Shown here: positions 44,296 through 54,366 of the stretch, piece after piece
Numbering within the stretch: the stretch's first letter is position 1
How the letters are laid out: the number at the start of each line of letters is the position of its first letter
From: Pseudomonas arcuscaelestis
Lineage (GTDB): Bacteria > Pseudomonadota > Gammaproteobacteria > Pseudomonadales > Pseudomonadaceae
Direction: 5' to 3'
DNA: 64,000 nt
NCBI RefSeq assembly: GCF_016881005.1
Contig: NZ_JACOPV010000007.1
Span: forward strand, 1 to 64,000
Program-made: the position numbers and the translations under genes
Notes under the pieces: generated by a model
Database searches by the model: none
Seen by the model: the letters and a program-made list of their open reading frames with translations, nothing else
What the model was told of the DNA's origin: nothing

Positions 44296-45107
44296 ATCAC
44301 GCCCCAGTTGGCTGCCCACAGCAGCACGGCAAACAGCGGAATGGCGGCGGTGAGGCTGTCGATACGGTCAAGCACGCCACCGTGACCCGGTAGCAGATTG
44401 CTGCTGTCCTTGATCCCGGAGCGACGCTTGAACATGCTCTCGGTCAGATCACCCACCACCGAAACCAACACCACAACAGCAGCACCCAGCAGGCCCAGCA
44501 GCAACTGTGCAACGCTCCAGTCACGATTCAGGCCGACCACCAGCGTTATGACCAGACTTAGCGCAAGCCCCCCGTAGACGCCCTCCCAACTCTTGCCCGG
44601 GCTCACCTGCGGGGCTAATTTGCGCTTACCGAAAGCACGGCCAGAGAAGTAGGCACCGATATCCGCCCCCCAAACCAGCACCATGACGGCCATGATCAAC
44701 CAATTGCCCAGTGGCCAATGTTTGAGCAACACCAGGCCTTGCCAGGCAGGCAGCAGAATCAACAGGCCGATAAGCAAACGGCAGGCGACGCTGGACCACA
44801 ACTCACTGGTCCGGGGATAGGTCAGTACCAGCCAAGTCGCCACACCCCACCACAAAACCGACGCGCCCAACACCCAGGGTGCCAGGTCCGGCATCAGGTA
44901 GAGCAGCATCAGCAGCCCGGCCACCACGGCGGCGTAGGCCACACGCACGGTTTGCGCCACCAGCCCTGCCAGTCGCGCCCACTCCCAGGCACCCAGGGTA
45001 ACCACCAGGCCAATGAACAGGGCAAAATCCCCGCCATCGAGCAGGAAAAAGCCCCCCAGGGCGATTGGTAACAGAATCAGCGCAGTGATGATGCGTTGTT
45101 TAAGCAT
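44292..45107 (-). CDS. cdsA: Phosphatidate cytidylyltransferase
   Basis: A 271-residue inner-membrane enzyme making CDP-diacylglycerol, the precursor of all phospholipids. About eight hydrophobic helices; the family signature [20 protein letters not shown], continuing VLDRIDSL, is near the C-terminus. The ATG at 45107 overlaps the uppS stop (TAATG). Confidence 0.95.
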   Translation of the reverse strand: MLKQRIITALILLPIALGGFFLLDGGDFALFIGLVVTLGAWEWARLAGLVAQTVRVAYAAVVAGLLMLLYLMPDLAPWVLGASVLWWGVATWLVLTYPRTSELWSSVACRLLIGLLILLPAWQGLVLLKHWPLGNWLIMAVMVLVWGADIGAYFSGRAFGKRKLAPQVSPGKSWEGVYGGLALSLVITLVVGLNRDWSVAQLLLGLLGAAVVVLVSVVGDLTESMFKRRSGIKDSSNLLPGHGGVLDRIDSLTAAIPLFAVLLWAANWGVM

Positions 45108-45862
45108 TAAGCACGGGCTCCAGCTTCGACCTGCTCGCTGGTTTTCCCGAAGCGGCGCTGGCGCGAAGCATAATCGGCCAGCGCAGTGCGCATGGCCTCG
45201 TGTTTGAAGTCCGGCCAGAACAGGTCGGAGAAGTACAGCTCGGCATAAGCCAGCTGCCACAACAGGAAGTTGCTGATGCGGTGCTCGCCACCGGTGCGGA
45301 TGCACAGATCGGGCAATGGCAGATCACCTGTAGCCAGGCAGGTCTGTAAGAGCTCAGGGGTGATGTCATCTGCACGCAGATGACCGGCCTGTACCTCACG
45401 CGCCAGGCGCTGGGCGGCCTGGGCGATATCCCACTGGCCGCCATAGTTGGCGGCAATCTGCAGAATGAAGCGGTTGCTGCCAGCGGTCAGCGCTTCAGCC
45501 TCACGCATGGCAGCCTGCAGCTCAGGGTGAAAGCGCGAGCGATCACCAATGATGCGCAAACTGATGTTGTTGTCATTGAGGCGCTTGGCTTCCCGGCGCA
45601 AGGCCGAGAAGAAAAGCTCCATCAACGCACCGACCTCTTCGGCCGGTCGTTGCCAGTTTTCGCTGGAGAAGGCGAACAGGGTCAAGACCTCGACCTTGGC
45701 CTCGGCGCACACTTCAATGACCGCGCGCACTGCGTCGACGCCTGCCTTGTGCCCGGCAACACCGGGCAACAGGCGCTTCTTCGCCCAGCGATTATTCCCA
45801 TCCATGATGATCGCGACATGGCGCGGCACCGATGGGGACACACCCTGTTTGGTCTTTTCCAT
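45107..45862 (-). CDS. uppS: Undecaprenyl diphosphate synthase
   Basis: A 251-residue cis-prenyltransferase making the C55 lipid carrier for peptidoglycan and O-antigen. Motif HVAIIMDGNNRWAKKR carries the catalytic Asp, and LPDLCIRTGGEHRISNFLLW is the C-terminal substrate-binding signature. Confidence 0.96.
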   Translation of the reverse strand: MEKTKQGVSPSVPRHVAIIMDGNNRWAKKRLLPGVAGHKAGVDAVRAVIEVCAEAKVEVLTLFAFSSENWQRPAEEVGALMELFFSALRREAKRLNDNNISLRIIGDRSRFHPELQAAMREAEALTAGSNRFILQIAANYGGQWDIAQAAQRLAREVQAGHLRADDITPELLQTCLATGDLPLPDLCIRTGGEHRISNFLLWQLAYAELYFSDLFWPDFKHEAMRTALADYASRQRRFGKTSEQVEAGARA

Positions 45863-45880
45863 TAAAAAAAGTCCCGACCC

Positions 45881-46438
45881 TTAAACGGCCATCAGGTCCT
45901 TTTCTTTCTGAGCCAGATCGGCATCGATCTTGGCGACGTACTTTTTGGTCAGGTCGTCGATATCGCTGCCAGCACGGCGCTCTTCGTCTTCGCTGATTTC
46001 CTTTTCCTTGACCAGATCCTTGAGCTGGCTGTTTGCATCACGACGAATGTTGCGCACGGCAACACGAGCGTCTTCTGCAATATCACGCGCCTGCTTGGTG
46101 AAGCCCTTGCGGGTTTCTTCGGTCAGCGCCGGCATGGTGATCAGCAGCAGCTCACCGAGGTTGGTCGGGTTCAGGTTCAGGCCCGCACTACCAATAGCCT
46201 TGTCTACCGCGCCCAGCATGTTGCGTTCGAAGGCAACTACTTGCAGGGTACGTGCATCTTTAACAGTGATGTTCGCAACTTGCTTGATCGGGGTATCTGC
46301 GCCGTAGTACGGCACCATCACACCTTCAAGGATGCTTGGGTGCGCCTGGCCGGTTCGAATTCGACCGAAGTTATGTGCCAGGGATTCCACCGACTTTTGC
46401 ATGCGCTGTTCGGCGTCTTTCTTGATTTCGTTGATCAT
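45881..46438 (-). CDS. frr: Ribosome recycling factor
   Basis: A 185-residue factor that, with EF-G, splits post-termination ribosomes. [20 protein letters not shown] and [15 protein letters not shown] are the family N-terminus. The ATG at 46438 overlaps the pyrH stop by four bases (ATGA). Confidence 0.96.
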   Translation of the reverse strand: MINEIKKDAEQRMQKSVESLAHNFGRIRTGQAHPSILEGVMVPYYGADTPIKQVANITVKDARTLQVVAFERNMLGAVDKAIGSAGLNLNPTNLGELLLITMPALTEETRKGFTKQARDIAEDARVAVRNIRRDANSQLKDLVKEKEISEDEERRAGSDIDDLTKKYVAKIDADLAQKEKDLMAV

Positions 46439-47178
46439 TTTTGAACTTCCTCGATCAGAGTACCTTCCGCGCCACCATGCACGATATTCAGCAGGGCGCC
46501 GGGCTTGTTCATGTTGAAGACGCGCAACGGCATCTTGTGGTCTCGGCACAGGCAGATTGCTGTCAGATCCATCACGCCCAGCTTGCGATCCAGCACTTCA
46601 TCGTAGGTCAGATGATCGAACTTCTCGGCATGCGGGTCTTTGAATGGATCTGCAGTGTATACACCATCGACCTTGGTTGCCTTCAATACCACGTCGGCAT
46701 CGATTTCGATGGCGCGCAGGCAAGCGGCAGAGTCAGTGGTGAAGAACGGGTTACCGGTACCGGCAGCGAAGATTACAACTTCTTTGGCGTTGAGGTGACG
46801 CATGGCTTTGCGGCGATCGTAGTGATCGGTCACGCCAACCATGGAAATGGCGGACATGACGATAGCGGTGATGTTCGCGCGCTCCAGCGCATCGCGCATG
46901 GCCAGGGCGTTCATTACAGTAGCCAGCATGCCCATGTGGTCGCCAGTGACGCGATCCATGCCGGCTGCACTGAGCGCCGCACCACGGAACAGGTTGCCAC
47001 CACCGATTACCAAGCCTACCTGGACACCGATACCGACCAGTTGGCCAACTTCCAGCGCCATGCGATCCAGGACCTTGGGGTCGATCCCGAATTCTTCCGA
47101 GCCCATCAGGGCCTCGCCGCTAAGCTTGAGTAGAATGCGTTTATAGCGAGCCTGATAACCACTGCCCTGCTGAGCCAT
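46435..47178 (-). CDS. pyrH: UMP kinase
   Basis: A 247-residue amino-acid-kinase-fold enzyme that phosphorylates UMP to [16 protein letters not shown] near the N-terminus and [12 protein letters not shown] are diagnostic. It lies 182 bases after tsf, separated by a terminator-like hairpin, so it probably also has its own promoter. Confidence 0.96.
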   Translation of the reverse strand: MAQQGSGYQARYKRILLKLSGEALMGSEEFGIDPKVLDRMALEVGQLVGIGVQVGLVIGGGNLFRGAALSAAGMDRVTGDHMGMLATVMNALAMRDALERANITAIVMSAISMVGVTDHYDRRKAMRHLNAKEVVIFAAGTGNPFFTTDSAACLRAIEIDADVVLKATKVDGVYTADPFKDPHAEKFDHLTYDEVLDRKLGVMDLTAICLCRDHKMPLRVFNMNKPGALLNIVHGGAEGTLIEEVQK

Positions 47179-47302
47179 TGCGAATCTCTCCTGCGGCGTT
47201 TGAAAAAAAATCTTGCGGGCTGCTTTCAGCCTGCGCGTAACTCTAGCGTGGCGCAGCTACTGCGCCAGCGGACAACGGCTTTGTAAACCGCTACCGCTTT
47301 GA

Positions 47303-47338
47303 CAAAGAGGCTGCGCGCGTAAGCGGGCAGCCTCTTTG
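47303..47338 (-). terminator. Terminator-like hairpin after tsf
   Basis: CAAAGAGGCTG (47303-47313) pairs perfectly with CAGCCTCTTTG (47328-47338) across a 14-base loop, 22 bases after the tsf stop. The T-run is short and inside the stem, so read-through into pyrH is possible. Confidence 0.65.
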
Positions 47339-47360
47339 GGGCGACAGATGTGAGTCTGTC

Positions 47361-48224
47361 TTACTGCTTGGCAGCAGCCAGCTGAGCGGCAACTTCTTCG
47401 GCGAAGTTGTCGACTGGCTTCTCGATGCCTTCGCCTACTTTGAAGTAGGTGAAGGAAACGATTTCAGCGCCAGCTTTCTTGGCCAGATCACCGACCTTGA
47501 TTTCTGGGTTCATGACGAACGCTTGCTCGACCAGGCTAGCTTCGGCCAGGAACTTCGAGATACGGCCTTTGACCATGTTCTCGACGATGTTCTCAGGCTT
47601 GCCCTTGATCTTCTCTTCGTTCAGCGTCAGGAAGACATTCTTCTCGCGCTCGATCGCTTCAGCCGAAACTTCCGACGGCAGCAGGAACTCAGGGTTGCTG
47701 GCAGCAACGTGCATGGCGATTTCTTTGGCCAGCTGGACGTCACCGCCCTTCAGGACAACTGCAACACCAATCTTGTTGCCGTGCAGGTAAGTACCAACGA
47801 CGTCACCTTCAACGCGCACCAGGCGGCGAATGTTGACGTTTTCGCCAACCTTGGCAACCAGGGCTTCACGAGCAGCTTCACGCGATGCGATCAGGGGAGC
47901 GGCGTCGGTCAGTTTTTCGGCAAAAGCTTGTTCAACGCTTTCAGCAACGAAGTTCTTGAAGTCGTCTTGCAGGGCCAGGAAGTCGGTCTGCGAGTTAACT
48001 TCCAGCAGAACGGCAGACTTGTCGTCAGCCTTGATGGCGATTGCGCCTTCAGCGGCAACGTTACCAGCCTTTTTAGCAGCCTTGATGGCGCCCGAAGCGC
48101 GCATGTCATCAATGGCTTTTTCGATGTCGCCGTCAGCCTTTTCAAGGGCTTTCTTGCAATCCATCATGCCTTCGCCGGTACGCTCACGCAGTTCTTTAAC
48201 CAGCGCTGCAGTAATTGCTGCCAT
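47361..48224 (-). CDS. tsf: Elongation factor Ts
   Basis: A 287-residue guanine-nucleotide exchange factor for EF-Tu. LVKELRERTGEGMMDCKKAL at the N-terminus and VEVNSQTDF-like LLEVNSQTDFLAL are the family signatures. It follows rpsB with a terminator or attenuator between. Confidence 0.97.
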   Translation of the reverse strand: MAAITAALVKELRERTGEGMMDCKKALEKADGDIEKAIDDMRASGAIKAAKKAGNVAAEGAIAIKADDKSAVLLEVNSQTDFLALQDDFKNFVAESVEQAFAEKLTDAAPLIASREAAREALVAKVGENVNIRRLVRVEGDVVGTYLHGNKIGVAVVLKGGDVQLAKEIAMHVAASNPEFLLPSEVSAEAIEREKNVFLTLNEEKIKGKPENIVENMVKGRISKFLAEASLVEQAFVMNPEIKVGDLAKKAGAEIVSFTYFKVGEGIEKPVDNFAEEVAAQLAAAKQ

Positions 48225-48360
48225 TTCAAATTCCTCTTGGATAGGTTTTCAACCATTCCACCCGATACTTGACGGGCGTTCAATTCTGTAAATCCACTCA
48301 CCAGCACTCATGCCCAACAAGATTGCAACGGCGATGCTGACAAGAGGATTTCAAGGTGGC

Positions 48361-48385
48361 AAAAAGGGGGCCTAGCCCCCTTTTT
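48361..48385. terminator. Hairpin between rpsB and tsf
   Basis: GGGGGC and GCCCCC (48366-48371 and 48375-48380) flank CTA, with A5 and T5 at the ends, 28 bases after the rpsB stop. In other bacteria a partial terminator here sets the S2 to EF-Ts ratio. Confidence 0.85.
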
Positions 48386-48412
48386 GCGTGCCGAGTAGAC
48401 GCCAGGCGTCAA

Positions 48413-49147
48413 TTACTCAGCAGCTGGTGCTGCTTCTTCAGCGTAAACTTCGGTGCCGCCAGCAACGTTGTTGCGACCACGAATTACTGCGTCAGCCATC
48501 GAACCCATGTACAGCTGGATAGCGCGGATGGCGTCATCGTTACCTGGGATGATGTAGTCAACGCCTTCTGGGCTGCTGTTGGTATCGACAACGCCGATTA
48601 CCGGGATGCCCAGCTTGTTGGCTTCGGTGATAGCAATGCGCTCGTGGTCAACGTCGATCACGAACAGGGCATCAGGCAGGCCGCCCATGTCCTTGATACC
48701 GCCCAGGCTGCGATCCAGTTTTTCCAGATCACGGGAGCGCATCAGCGCTTCTTTCTTGGTCAGCTTGGTGAAAGTGCCGTCTTCGGCCTGGGTTTCCAGG
48801 TCGCGCAGGCGCTTGATCGAAGCACGAATGGTTTTGTAGTTGGTCAGCATGCCGCCCAACCAGCGGTGATCCACGTACGGCGAACCGCAACGTGCTGCTT
48901 CTTCAGCAACGATCTTGCCAGCGGAACGCTTGGTGCCGACGAACAGAATCTTGTTTTTGCCCTGGGCCAGACGCTCGACGAAAGTCAGTGCGTCGTTGAA
49001 CATTGGCAGGGTTTTTTCAAGGTTGATGATGTGAATCTTGTTGCGCGCACCGAAAATGTACTTACCCATTTTCGGGTTCCAGTAACGGGTTTGGTGACCG
49101 AAGTGCACACCGGCCTTCAGCATATCGCGCATGTTGACTTGGGACAT
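48413..49147 (-). CDS. rpsB: 30S ribosomal protein S2
   Basis: A 244-residue ribosomal protein. [20 protein letters not shown] and [19 protein letters not shown] are conserved, and the C-terminal tail is Ala/Glu-rich. The ATG at 49147 has AAGGAA seven bases upstream; an upstream start adds 28 residues from the leader. Confidence 0.97.
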   Translation of the reverse strand: MSQVNMRDMLKAGVHFGHQTRYWNPKMGKYIFGARNKIHIINLEKTLPMFNDALTFVERLAQGKNKILFVGTKRSAGKIVAEEAARCGSPYVDHRWLGGMLTNYKTIRASIKRLRDLETQAEDGTFTKLTKKEALMRSRDLEKLDRSLGGIKDMGGLPDALFVIDVDHERIAITEANKLGIPVIGVVDTNSSPEGVDYIIPGNDDAIRAIQLYMGSMADAVIRGRNNVAGGTEVYAEEAAPAAE

Positions 49148-49282
49148 GATAGTTCCTTGATAAGTCGGGTTGGGCCTCCACGTATCCCAATGACCAACCC
49201 AGGATCCGCAGATCGAGGGCACCCAGGTCATCGTGTCGACACGTGTGTGGGTTTAAGCTCACGAGGCTATCCCCGTAAAGCG
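49148..49282 (-). ncRNA. rpsB 5' leader, candidate S2-binding (t44-type) element
   Basis: About 135 bases lie between a TATAAA -10 box (minus strand 49294-49289, weak -35 TTCCGT) and the rpsB ATG. In gamma-proteobacteria this leader (t44/S2 motif) folds and is bound by S2 to repress rpsB-tsf. Length and position fit; the structure itself was not verified. Confidence 0.5.
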
Positions 49283-49581
49283 GCGCATTTTATATCATAG
49301 AAGCGCAGCGAACGGAACCCGATTTAGCATCAGTACGCACCACTGCCTCACGAGGTTGCACTCCAGGCCTCACCTAGCGGGTTCGAACACGGGGTAAGCC
49401 CCGTACCACCGGCTCAACGCTTGCGCTGTTACAGGGTTTTGCACCGACACGTTAATCGCGCCAAAATGCCCCTATATAAAGGCTGCATCGCTGCCATAGC
49501 CGCCCGAGCGGGCGCGGCTCTGGTAGAATCCGAGCTTTCCCCCAGTTTATTCGCGCATCTATGCGCCGTAGAGAGCCTGCA
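49283..49581. promoter_or_regulatory. rpsB-map divergent promoter region
   Basis: No gene. On the minus side it holds the rpsB promoter. On the plus side TTAATC (49452-49457) and TATAAA (49475-49480), 17 bases apart, are a candidate map promoter, and a G/C-rich dyad AGCCGC...GCGGCT lies in the map leader near 49498-49519. Confidence 0.45.
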
Positions 49582-50364
49582 ATGACCGTCACCATTAAAA
49601 CCGCCGAAGACATCGAAAAGATGCGCGTCGCCGGCCGCCTGGCCGCTGAAGTGCTGGAGATGATCGAGGAGCACGTCAAGCCTGGCGTCACCACCGAAGA
49701 GCTCGACCGTCTGTGCCACGACTACATTGTCAACGTACAGAAGGCGATCCCGGCTCCACTCAACTACAAAGGCTTCCCGAAGTCGATCTGCACCTCGGTC
49801 AACCATGTTGTTTGCCACGGCATCCCAGGTGACAAGCCGCTCAAGGACGGCGATACCCTGAACATCGACGTCACCGTTATCAAGGATGGCTACCACGGCG
49901 ACACCAGCCGCATGTTCCATGTCGGCAACGTGCCGGTCTGGGCTGAGCGTCTGTCCCAGGTTACCCAGGAATGCATGTACAAGGCCATCGAGCTGGTCAA
50001 GCCGGGCTGCCGCCTGGGCGATATCGGCGAAGTGATCCAGAAGCACGCCGAGAAGAACGGTTTCTCGGTGGTCCGCGAGTTCTGCGGCCACGGCATCGGT
50101 AAAGTGTTCCACGAAGAGCCGCAAATCCTGCACTACGGTCGTGCTGGCACCGGCATGGAACTAAAGGAAGGTATGACCTTCACCATCGAGCCGATGATCA
50201 ACCAAGGGCGCGCCGACACCAAAGTGCTCGGCGACGGTTGGACCGCCATCACCAAGGACCGCAAACTCTCGGCGCAGTGGGAACACACGCTAGCGGTAAC
50301 GGCGACTGGCTACGAAATCTTCACCCTGCGTAAAGACGACACCATTCCCCGCACGTCGGCCTGA
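49582..50364 (+). CDS. map: Type I methionine aminopeptidase
   Basis: A 260-residue metalloprotease that removes the initiator methionine. Metal ligands of the pita-bread fold are in GDTLNIDVTVIKDGYHGDTS, GHGIGKVFHEEP and FTIEPMIN. The ATG at 49582 (MTVTIKTAEDIEKMRVAGRL) fits the family; one seven codons earlier is not conserved. Divergent from rpsB, the conserved order. Confidence 0.96.
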   Translation: MTVTIKTAEDIEKMRVAGRLAAEVLEMIEEHVKPGVTTEELDRLCHDYIVNVQKAIPAPLNYKGFPKSICTSVNHVVCHGIPGDKPLKDGDTLNIDVTVIKDGYHGDTSRMFHVGNVPVWAERLSQVTQECMYKAIELVKPGCRLGDIGEVIQKHAEKNGFSVVREFCGHGIGKVFHEEPQILHYGRAGTGMELKEGMTFTIEPMINQGRADTKVLGDGWTAITKDRKLSAQWEHTLAVTATGYEIFTLRKDDTIPRTSA

Positions 50365-50385
50365 TTCAAACAGGAAAGTGACTCA

Positions 50386-53085
50386 ATGCCCCAGGTGGAT
50401 CCCGAGCTGTTCGACCGCGGCCAGTTCCAGGCAGAACTGGCTCTAAAGTCTAGCCCAATTGCAGCCTTCAAGAAGGCCATCCGCCGCGCTGGCGAAGCGC
50501 TGGACAAGCGCTTTCGTGAAGGCAGGGAGATCCGCCGACTGATCGAAGACCGCGCCTGGTTCGTCGATAACATCCTGCAACAGGCGTGGAATCAGTTCGA
50601 TTGGAGCGATGATGCCGACATTGCCCTGGTGGCAGTCGGTGGTTACGGACGGGGTGAGTTGCACCCCTACTCCGACATCGACCTGCTGATTCTGCTCGAC
50701 AGTGCAGATCACGAGGTGTTTCGCGACTCTATAGAGCGTTTTCTGACCCTGCTCTGGGACATCGGCCTGGAAGTAGGGCAAAGCGTACGCTCGGTCGATG
50801 AATGTGCCGAGCAGGCCAGCGCCGACCTGACCGTCGTTACCAACCTGATGGAAAGCCGCACCATCGCTGGTCCCGAGCGACTGCGCCAACGCATGCTCGA
50901 GGTGACCAGCACGGCCCATATGTGGCCGAGCAAGGAATTCTTCCTGGCCAAGCGCTCAGAGCAAAAGGCTCGGCACCACAAGTACAACGACACCGAATAC
51001 AACCTGGAACCCAACGTCAAAGGCTCGCCCGGCGGCCTGCGCGACATCCAGACCGTGTTGTGGATCGCCCGCCGCCAATACGGCACCCTCAACTTGCATG
51101 CCCTGGCCGATGAAGGCTTTCTGCTTGAGAGTGAGAACGCCCTGCTGGCCTCCTCCCAGGAATTCCTCTGGAAGGTTCGCTACGCCCTGCACATGCTCGC
51201 CGGACGTGCTGAAGACCGCTTGCTGTTCGATCATCAACGCAGCATCGCCGCGTTGCTCGGATTTACCGATGACAACCCGAAACGTGCCATTGAACAGTTC
51301 ATGCAGCAGTACTATCGAGTGGTCATGAGCATTGCCGAGCTCAGCGACCTGATCATCCAGCACTTCGAAGAGGTCATCCTCGACGACGACAGCGGCAACA
51401 CCCAGCCGCTGAATGCGCGTTTCAGGTTGCACGACGGCTATATCGAGGCGGTGCGGCCGAACGTATTCAAGCGTACGCCCTTCGCCATCCTGGAAATTTT
51501 CGTGCTGATGGCTCAGCACCCCGAGATCAAAGGGGCGCGCGCCGACACCATTCGCCTGTTACGCGAACATCGCCACCTGATCGACGATGAGTTTCGCAAC
51601 GATATTCGCAACACCAGCTTGTTCATCGAGCTGTTCAAGTGCGAAATCGGTATCCATCGCAATCTGCGGCGCATGAACCGCTACGGCATTCTTGGCCGCT
51701 ACCTGCCAGAGTTCGGCTTGATTATCGGGCAAATGCAGCACGACCTGTTCCATATCTATACGGTCGATGCCCATACCCTGAACTTGATCAAGCACCTGCG
51801 CAAACTGCAGTACACCCCGGTCTCCGAGAAATTCCCGTTGGCCAGCAAACTGATGGGCCGCCTACCCAAGCCTGAACTGATCTACCTGGCTGGCTTGTAC
51901 CATGACATCGGCAAGGGTCGTCAGGGTGATCACTCGGAGTTGGGCGCCGTGGATGCCCAGGCGTTCTGCGCACGCCACCAGTTGCCGGCCTGGGACAGCC
52001 GCCTGATCGTCTGGCTGGTCCAGAATCACCTGGTGATGTCGACCACCGCCCAGCGCAAGGATTTGTCCGACCCGCAGGTTATTCACGACTTTGCCCAGCT
52101 GGTAGGCGACGAGACTCACCTGGACTACCTCTACGTGCTGACCGTGGCCGACATAAACGCCACCAACCCCAGCCTGTGGAACTCCTGGCGCGCCAGCCTG
52201 TTGCGCCAGCTTTACACCGAGACCAAGCGTGCCTTGCGCCGCGGCCTGGAAAACCCGCTGGACCGGGAAGAGCAGATCCGCCAGACCCAGAGCGCAGCAC
52301 TGGACATTCTGATTCGCGAAGGCACCGACCCCGACGACGTCGAACAGCTCTGGGCGCAACTGGGCGATGACTACTTCTTGCGCCACACAGCAGCCGATGT
52401 GGCCTGGCACAGCGACGCGATCCTGCAGCAACCTGCCGACGGTGGCCCCCTGGTGCTGATCAAGGAAACCACCCAGCGAGAATTTGAGGGCGGCACGCAA
52501 ATCTTCATCTATGCACCCGACCAGCACGACTTCTTTGCCGTGACCGTAGCGGCCATGGACCAGCTCAACCTGAACATCCATGATGCCCGCATCATCACCT
52601 CAAGCAGCCAGTTCACCCTCGATACCTACATCGTGCTCGATAACGATGGCGGCTCCATCGGTGACAACCCGCAGCGGGTGAAGGAAATTCGCGATGGCTT
52701 AAGCGATGCCCTGCGCAATCCGGACGACTACCCGACCATCATCAAACGTCGGGTGCCGCGTCAGCTCAAGCACTTCAACTTTGCCCCACAGGTCACTATT
52801 CACAACGACGCCCAGCGTCCAGTAACGATTCTCGAACTCAGTGCTCCCGACCGCCCAGGCCTGCTGGCGCGAATCGGCAAGATTTTCCTGGAGTTCGACC
52901 TGTCGCTGCAAAACGCCAAGATTGCCACCCTCGGCGAACGGGTCGAAGACGTGTTCTTCATTACCGATGCCGATAACCAACCGTTGTCCGACCCACAACT
53001 GTGCAGCCGCCTGCAGGACGCCATTGTCGAGCAATTGCGCGCCGACATGGCCGCCGTGGCACCGATTTCCCGCCTGACCATTTAA
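50386..53085 (+). CDS. glnD: [Protein-PII] uridylyltransferase / uridylyl-removing enzyme
   Basis: An 899-residue bifunctional nitrogen sensor that adds UMP to PII proteins when glutamine is low and removes it when high. The nucleotidyltransferase motif [19 protein letters not shown] is near residue 86, the HD hydrolase motif [16 protein letters not shown] near residue 505, and two ACT domains fill the last 190 residues ([13 protein letters not shown] and [17 protein letters not shown]). It starts 21 bases after map. Confidence 0.97.
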   Translation: MPQVDPELFDRGQFQAELALKSSPIAAFKKAIRRAGEALDKRFREGREIRRLIEDRAWFVDNILQQAWNQFDWSDDADIALVAVGGYGRGELHPYSDIDLLILLDSADHEVFRDSIERFLTLLWDIGLEVGQSVRSVDECAEQASADLTVVTNLMESRTIAGPERLRQRMLEVTSTAHMWPSKEFFLAKRSEQKARHHKYNDTEYNLEPNVKGSPGGLRDIQTVLWIARRQYGTLNLHALADEGFLLESENALLASSQEFLWKVRYALHMLAGRAEDRLLFDHQRSIAALLGFTDDNPKRAIEQFMQQYYRVVMSIAELSDLIIQHFEEVILDDDSGNTQPLNARFRLHDGYIEAVRPNVFKRTPFAILEIFVLMAQHPEIKGARADTIRLLREHRHLIDDEFRNDIRNTSLFIELFKCEIGIHRNLRRMNRYGILGRYLPEFGLIIGQMQHDLFHIYTVDAHTLNLIKHLRKLQYTPVSEKFPLASKLMGRLPKPELIYLAGLYHDIGKGRQGDHSELGAVDAQAFCARHQLPAWDSRLIVWLVQNHLVMSTTAQRKDLSDPQVIHDFAQLVGDETHLDYLYVLTVADINATNPSLWNSWRASLLRQLYTETKRALRRGLENPLDREEQIRQTQSAALDILIREGTDPDDVEQLWAQLGDDYFLRHTAADVAWHSDAILQQPADGGPLVLIKETTQREFEGGTQIFIYAPDQHDFFAVTVAAMDQLNLNIHDARIITSSSQFTLDTYIVLDNDGGSIGDNPQRVKEIRDGLSDALRNPDDYPTIIKRRVPRQLKHFNFAPQVTIHNDAQRPVTILELSAPDRPGLLARIGKIFLEFDLSLQNAKIATLGERVEDVFFITDADNQPLSDPQLCSRLQDAIVEQLRADMAAVAPISRLTI

Positions 53086-53107
53086 CGTTTGACGAGACCC
53101 CGCGCCG

Positions 53108-54301
53108 ATGAACTCTGATTTGCTTCAGCTTCAGCCCTACCCGTTCGAGAAACTGCGCGCCTTGCTCGGCAGCGTCCAGCCTGCCGCCGACAAACGCGCC
53201 ATCGCCTTGTCGATCGGTGAGCCCAAGCATGAGTCGCCAGCGTTCGTCGCCCAAACCCTGGCCGACAGCCTGCAACAGATGGCCGTTTACCCGACCACCA
53301 TAGGCCTGCCTGCGTTGCGCCAGGCCATTACGCGCTGGTGCGAACGTCGCTTTGGCGTACCAAGCGCCTGGCTGGATGCCGACAAACACGTGCTGCCGGT
53401 CAATGGCACCCGCGAAGCGCTGTTTGCCTTCACCCAAGCGGTAGTCAATCGCAGCGCCGACGGCCTGGTTATCAGCCCTAATCCGTTCTACCAGATCTAC
53501 GAAGGTGCGGCCCTGCTGGCAGGCGCCACCCCGCACTACCTGCCGTGCCTGGACAGCAATGGTTTCAACCCTGACTTCGATGCGGTGTCGGCCGAAACCT
53601 GGAAGCGTTGCCAGATCCTGTTCATCTGCTCCCCCGGCAACCCCACTGGCGCGTTGGTGCCGATGGAAACCCTGAAAAAGCTGATTGCCCTGGCGGACGA
53701 GCACGACTTCGTGATTGCCGCCGACGAGTGCTACAGCGAACTGTATTTCGACGAACAAACCCCGCCACCGGGCCTGCTCAGCGCCTGCGTAGAGCTAGGC
53801 CGGAGTGATTTCAAGCGTTGCATGGTGTTCCACAGCCTGTCCAAGCGCTCCAACCTGCCAGGCCTGCGCTCGGGCTTTGTCGCCGGCGACGCCGAGATCA
53901 TCAAGCCGTTCCTGCTGTATCGCACCTACCACGGCTGCGCCATGCCTGTGCAAACCCAGCTGGCAAGCATTGCCGCCTGGAACGATGAAGCGCACGTACT
54001 GGCCAACCGCGACCTGTACCGTGAGAAGTTCGATGCCGTGCTGGAAATCCTGGCGCCGGTGCTCGACGTGCAACGCCCGGATGGTGGCTTCTACCTATGG
54101 GCCAAGGTACCTGGCGATGATGCCGAGTTCTGTCGTGACCTATACAAAACCCAGCACGTGACCGTGGTACCAGGCTCGTACTTGTCGCGTGAAGTGATGG
54201 GTGTCAATCCGGGGGCCGGACGTGTGCGCATGGCGCTGGTTGCGCCCCTGGCCGAGTGTGTGGAAGCGGCCGAGCGGATCCGTACATTCCTGCAGCATTA
54301 A
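53108..54301 (+). CDS. dapC: Succinyldiaminopimelate transaminase DapC
   Basis: A 397-residue class I/II PLP aminotransferase. ICSPGNPTGALVP and the PLP lysine in HSLSKRSNLPGLRSGF are clear. Position after glnD and upstream of dapD identifies it as DapC, which makes N-succinyl-L,L-diaminopimelate on the lysine/peptidoglycan route. Starts 22 bases after glnD. Confidence 0.93.
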   Translation: MNSDLLQLQPYPFEKLRALLGSVQPAADKRAIALSIGEPKHESPAFVAQTLADSLQQMAVYPTTIGLPALRQAITRWCERRFGVPSAWLDADKHVLPVNGTREALFAFTQAVVNRSADGLVISPNPFYQIYEGAALLAGATPHYLPCLDSNGFNPDFDAVSAETWKRCQILFICSPGNPTGALVPMETLKKLIALADEHDFVIAADECYSELYFDEQTPPPGLLSACVELGRSDFKRCMVFHSLSKRSNLPGLRSGFVAGDAEIIKPFLLYRTYHGCAMPVQTQLASIAAWNDEAHVLANRDLYREKFDAVLEILAPVLDVQRPDGGFYLWAKVPGDDAEFCRDLYKTQHVTVVPGSYLSREVMGVNPGAGRVRMALVAPLAECVEAAERIRTFLQH

Positions 54302-54316
54302 GTGCAACTTGATCAC

Positions 54317-54343
54317 CTTGAGGGGCGATGCGTGCCCCTCAAG
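54317..54343. terminator. Hairpin between dapC and the antiporter gene
   Basis: CTTGAGGGGC (54317-54326) pairs perfectly with GCCCCTCAAG (54334-54343) around GATGCGT, between two convergent genes. No T-run follows on either strand, so termination is inferred from position. Confidence 0.55.
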
Positions 54344-54366
54344 CTGGCAAACACGCGAGCGTGAGG

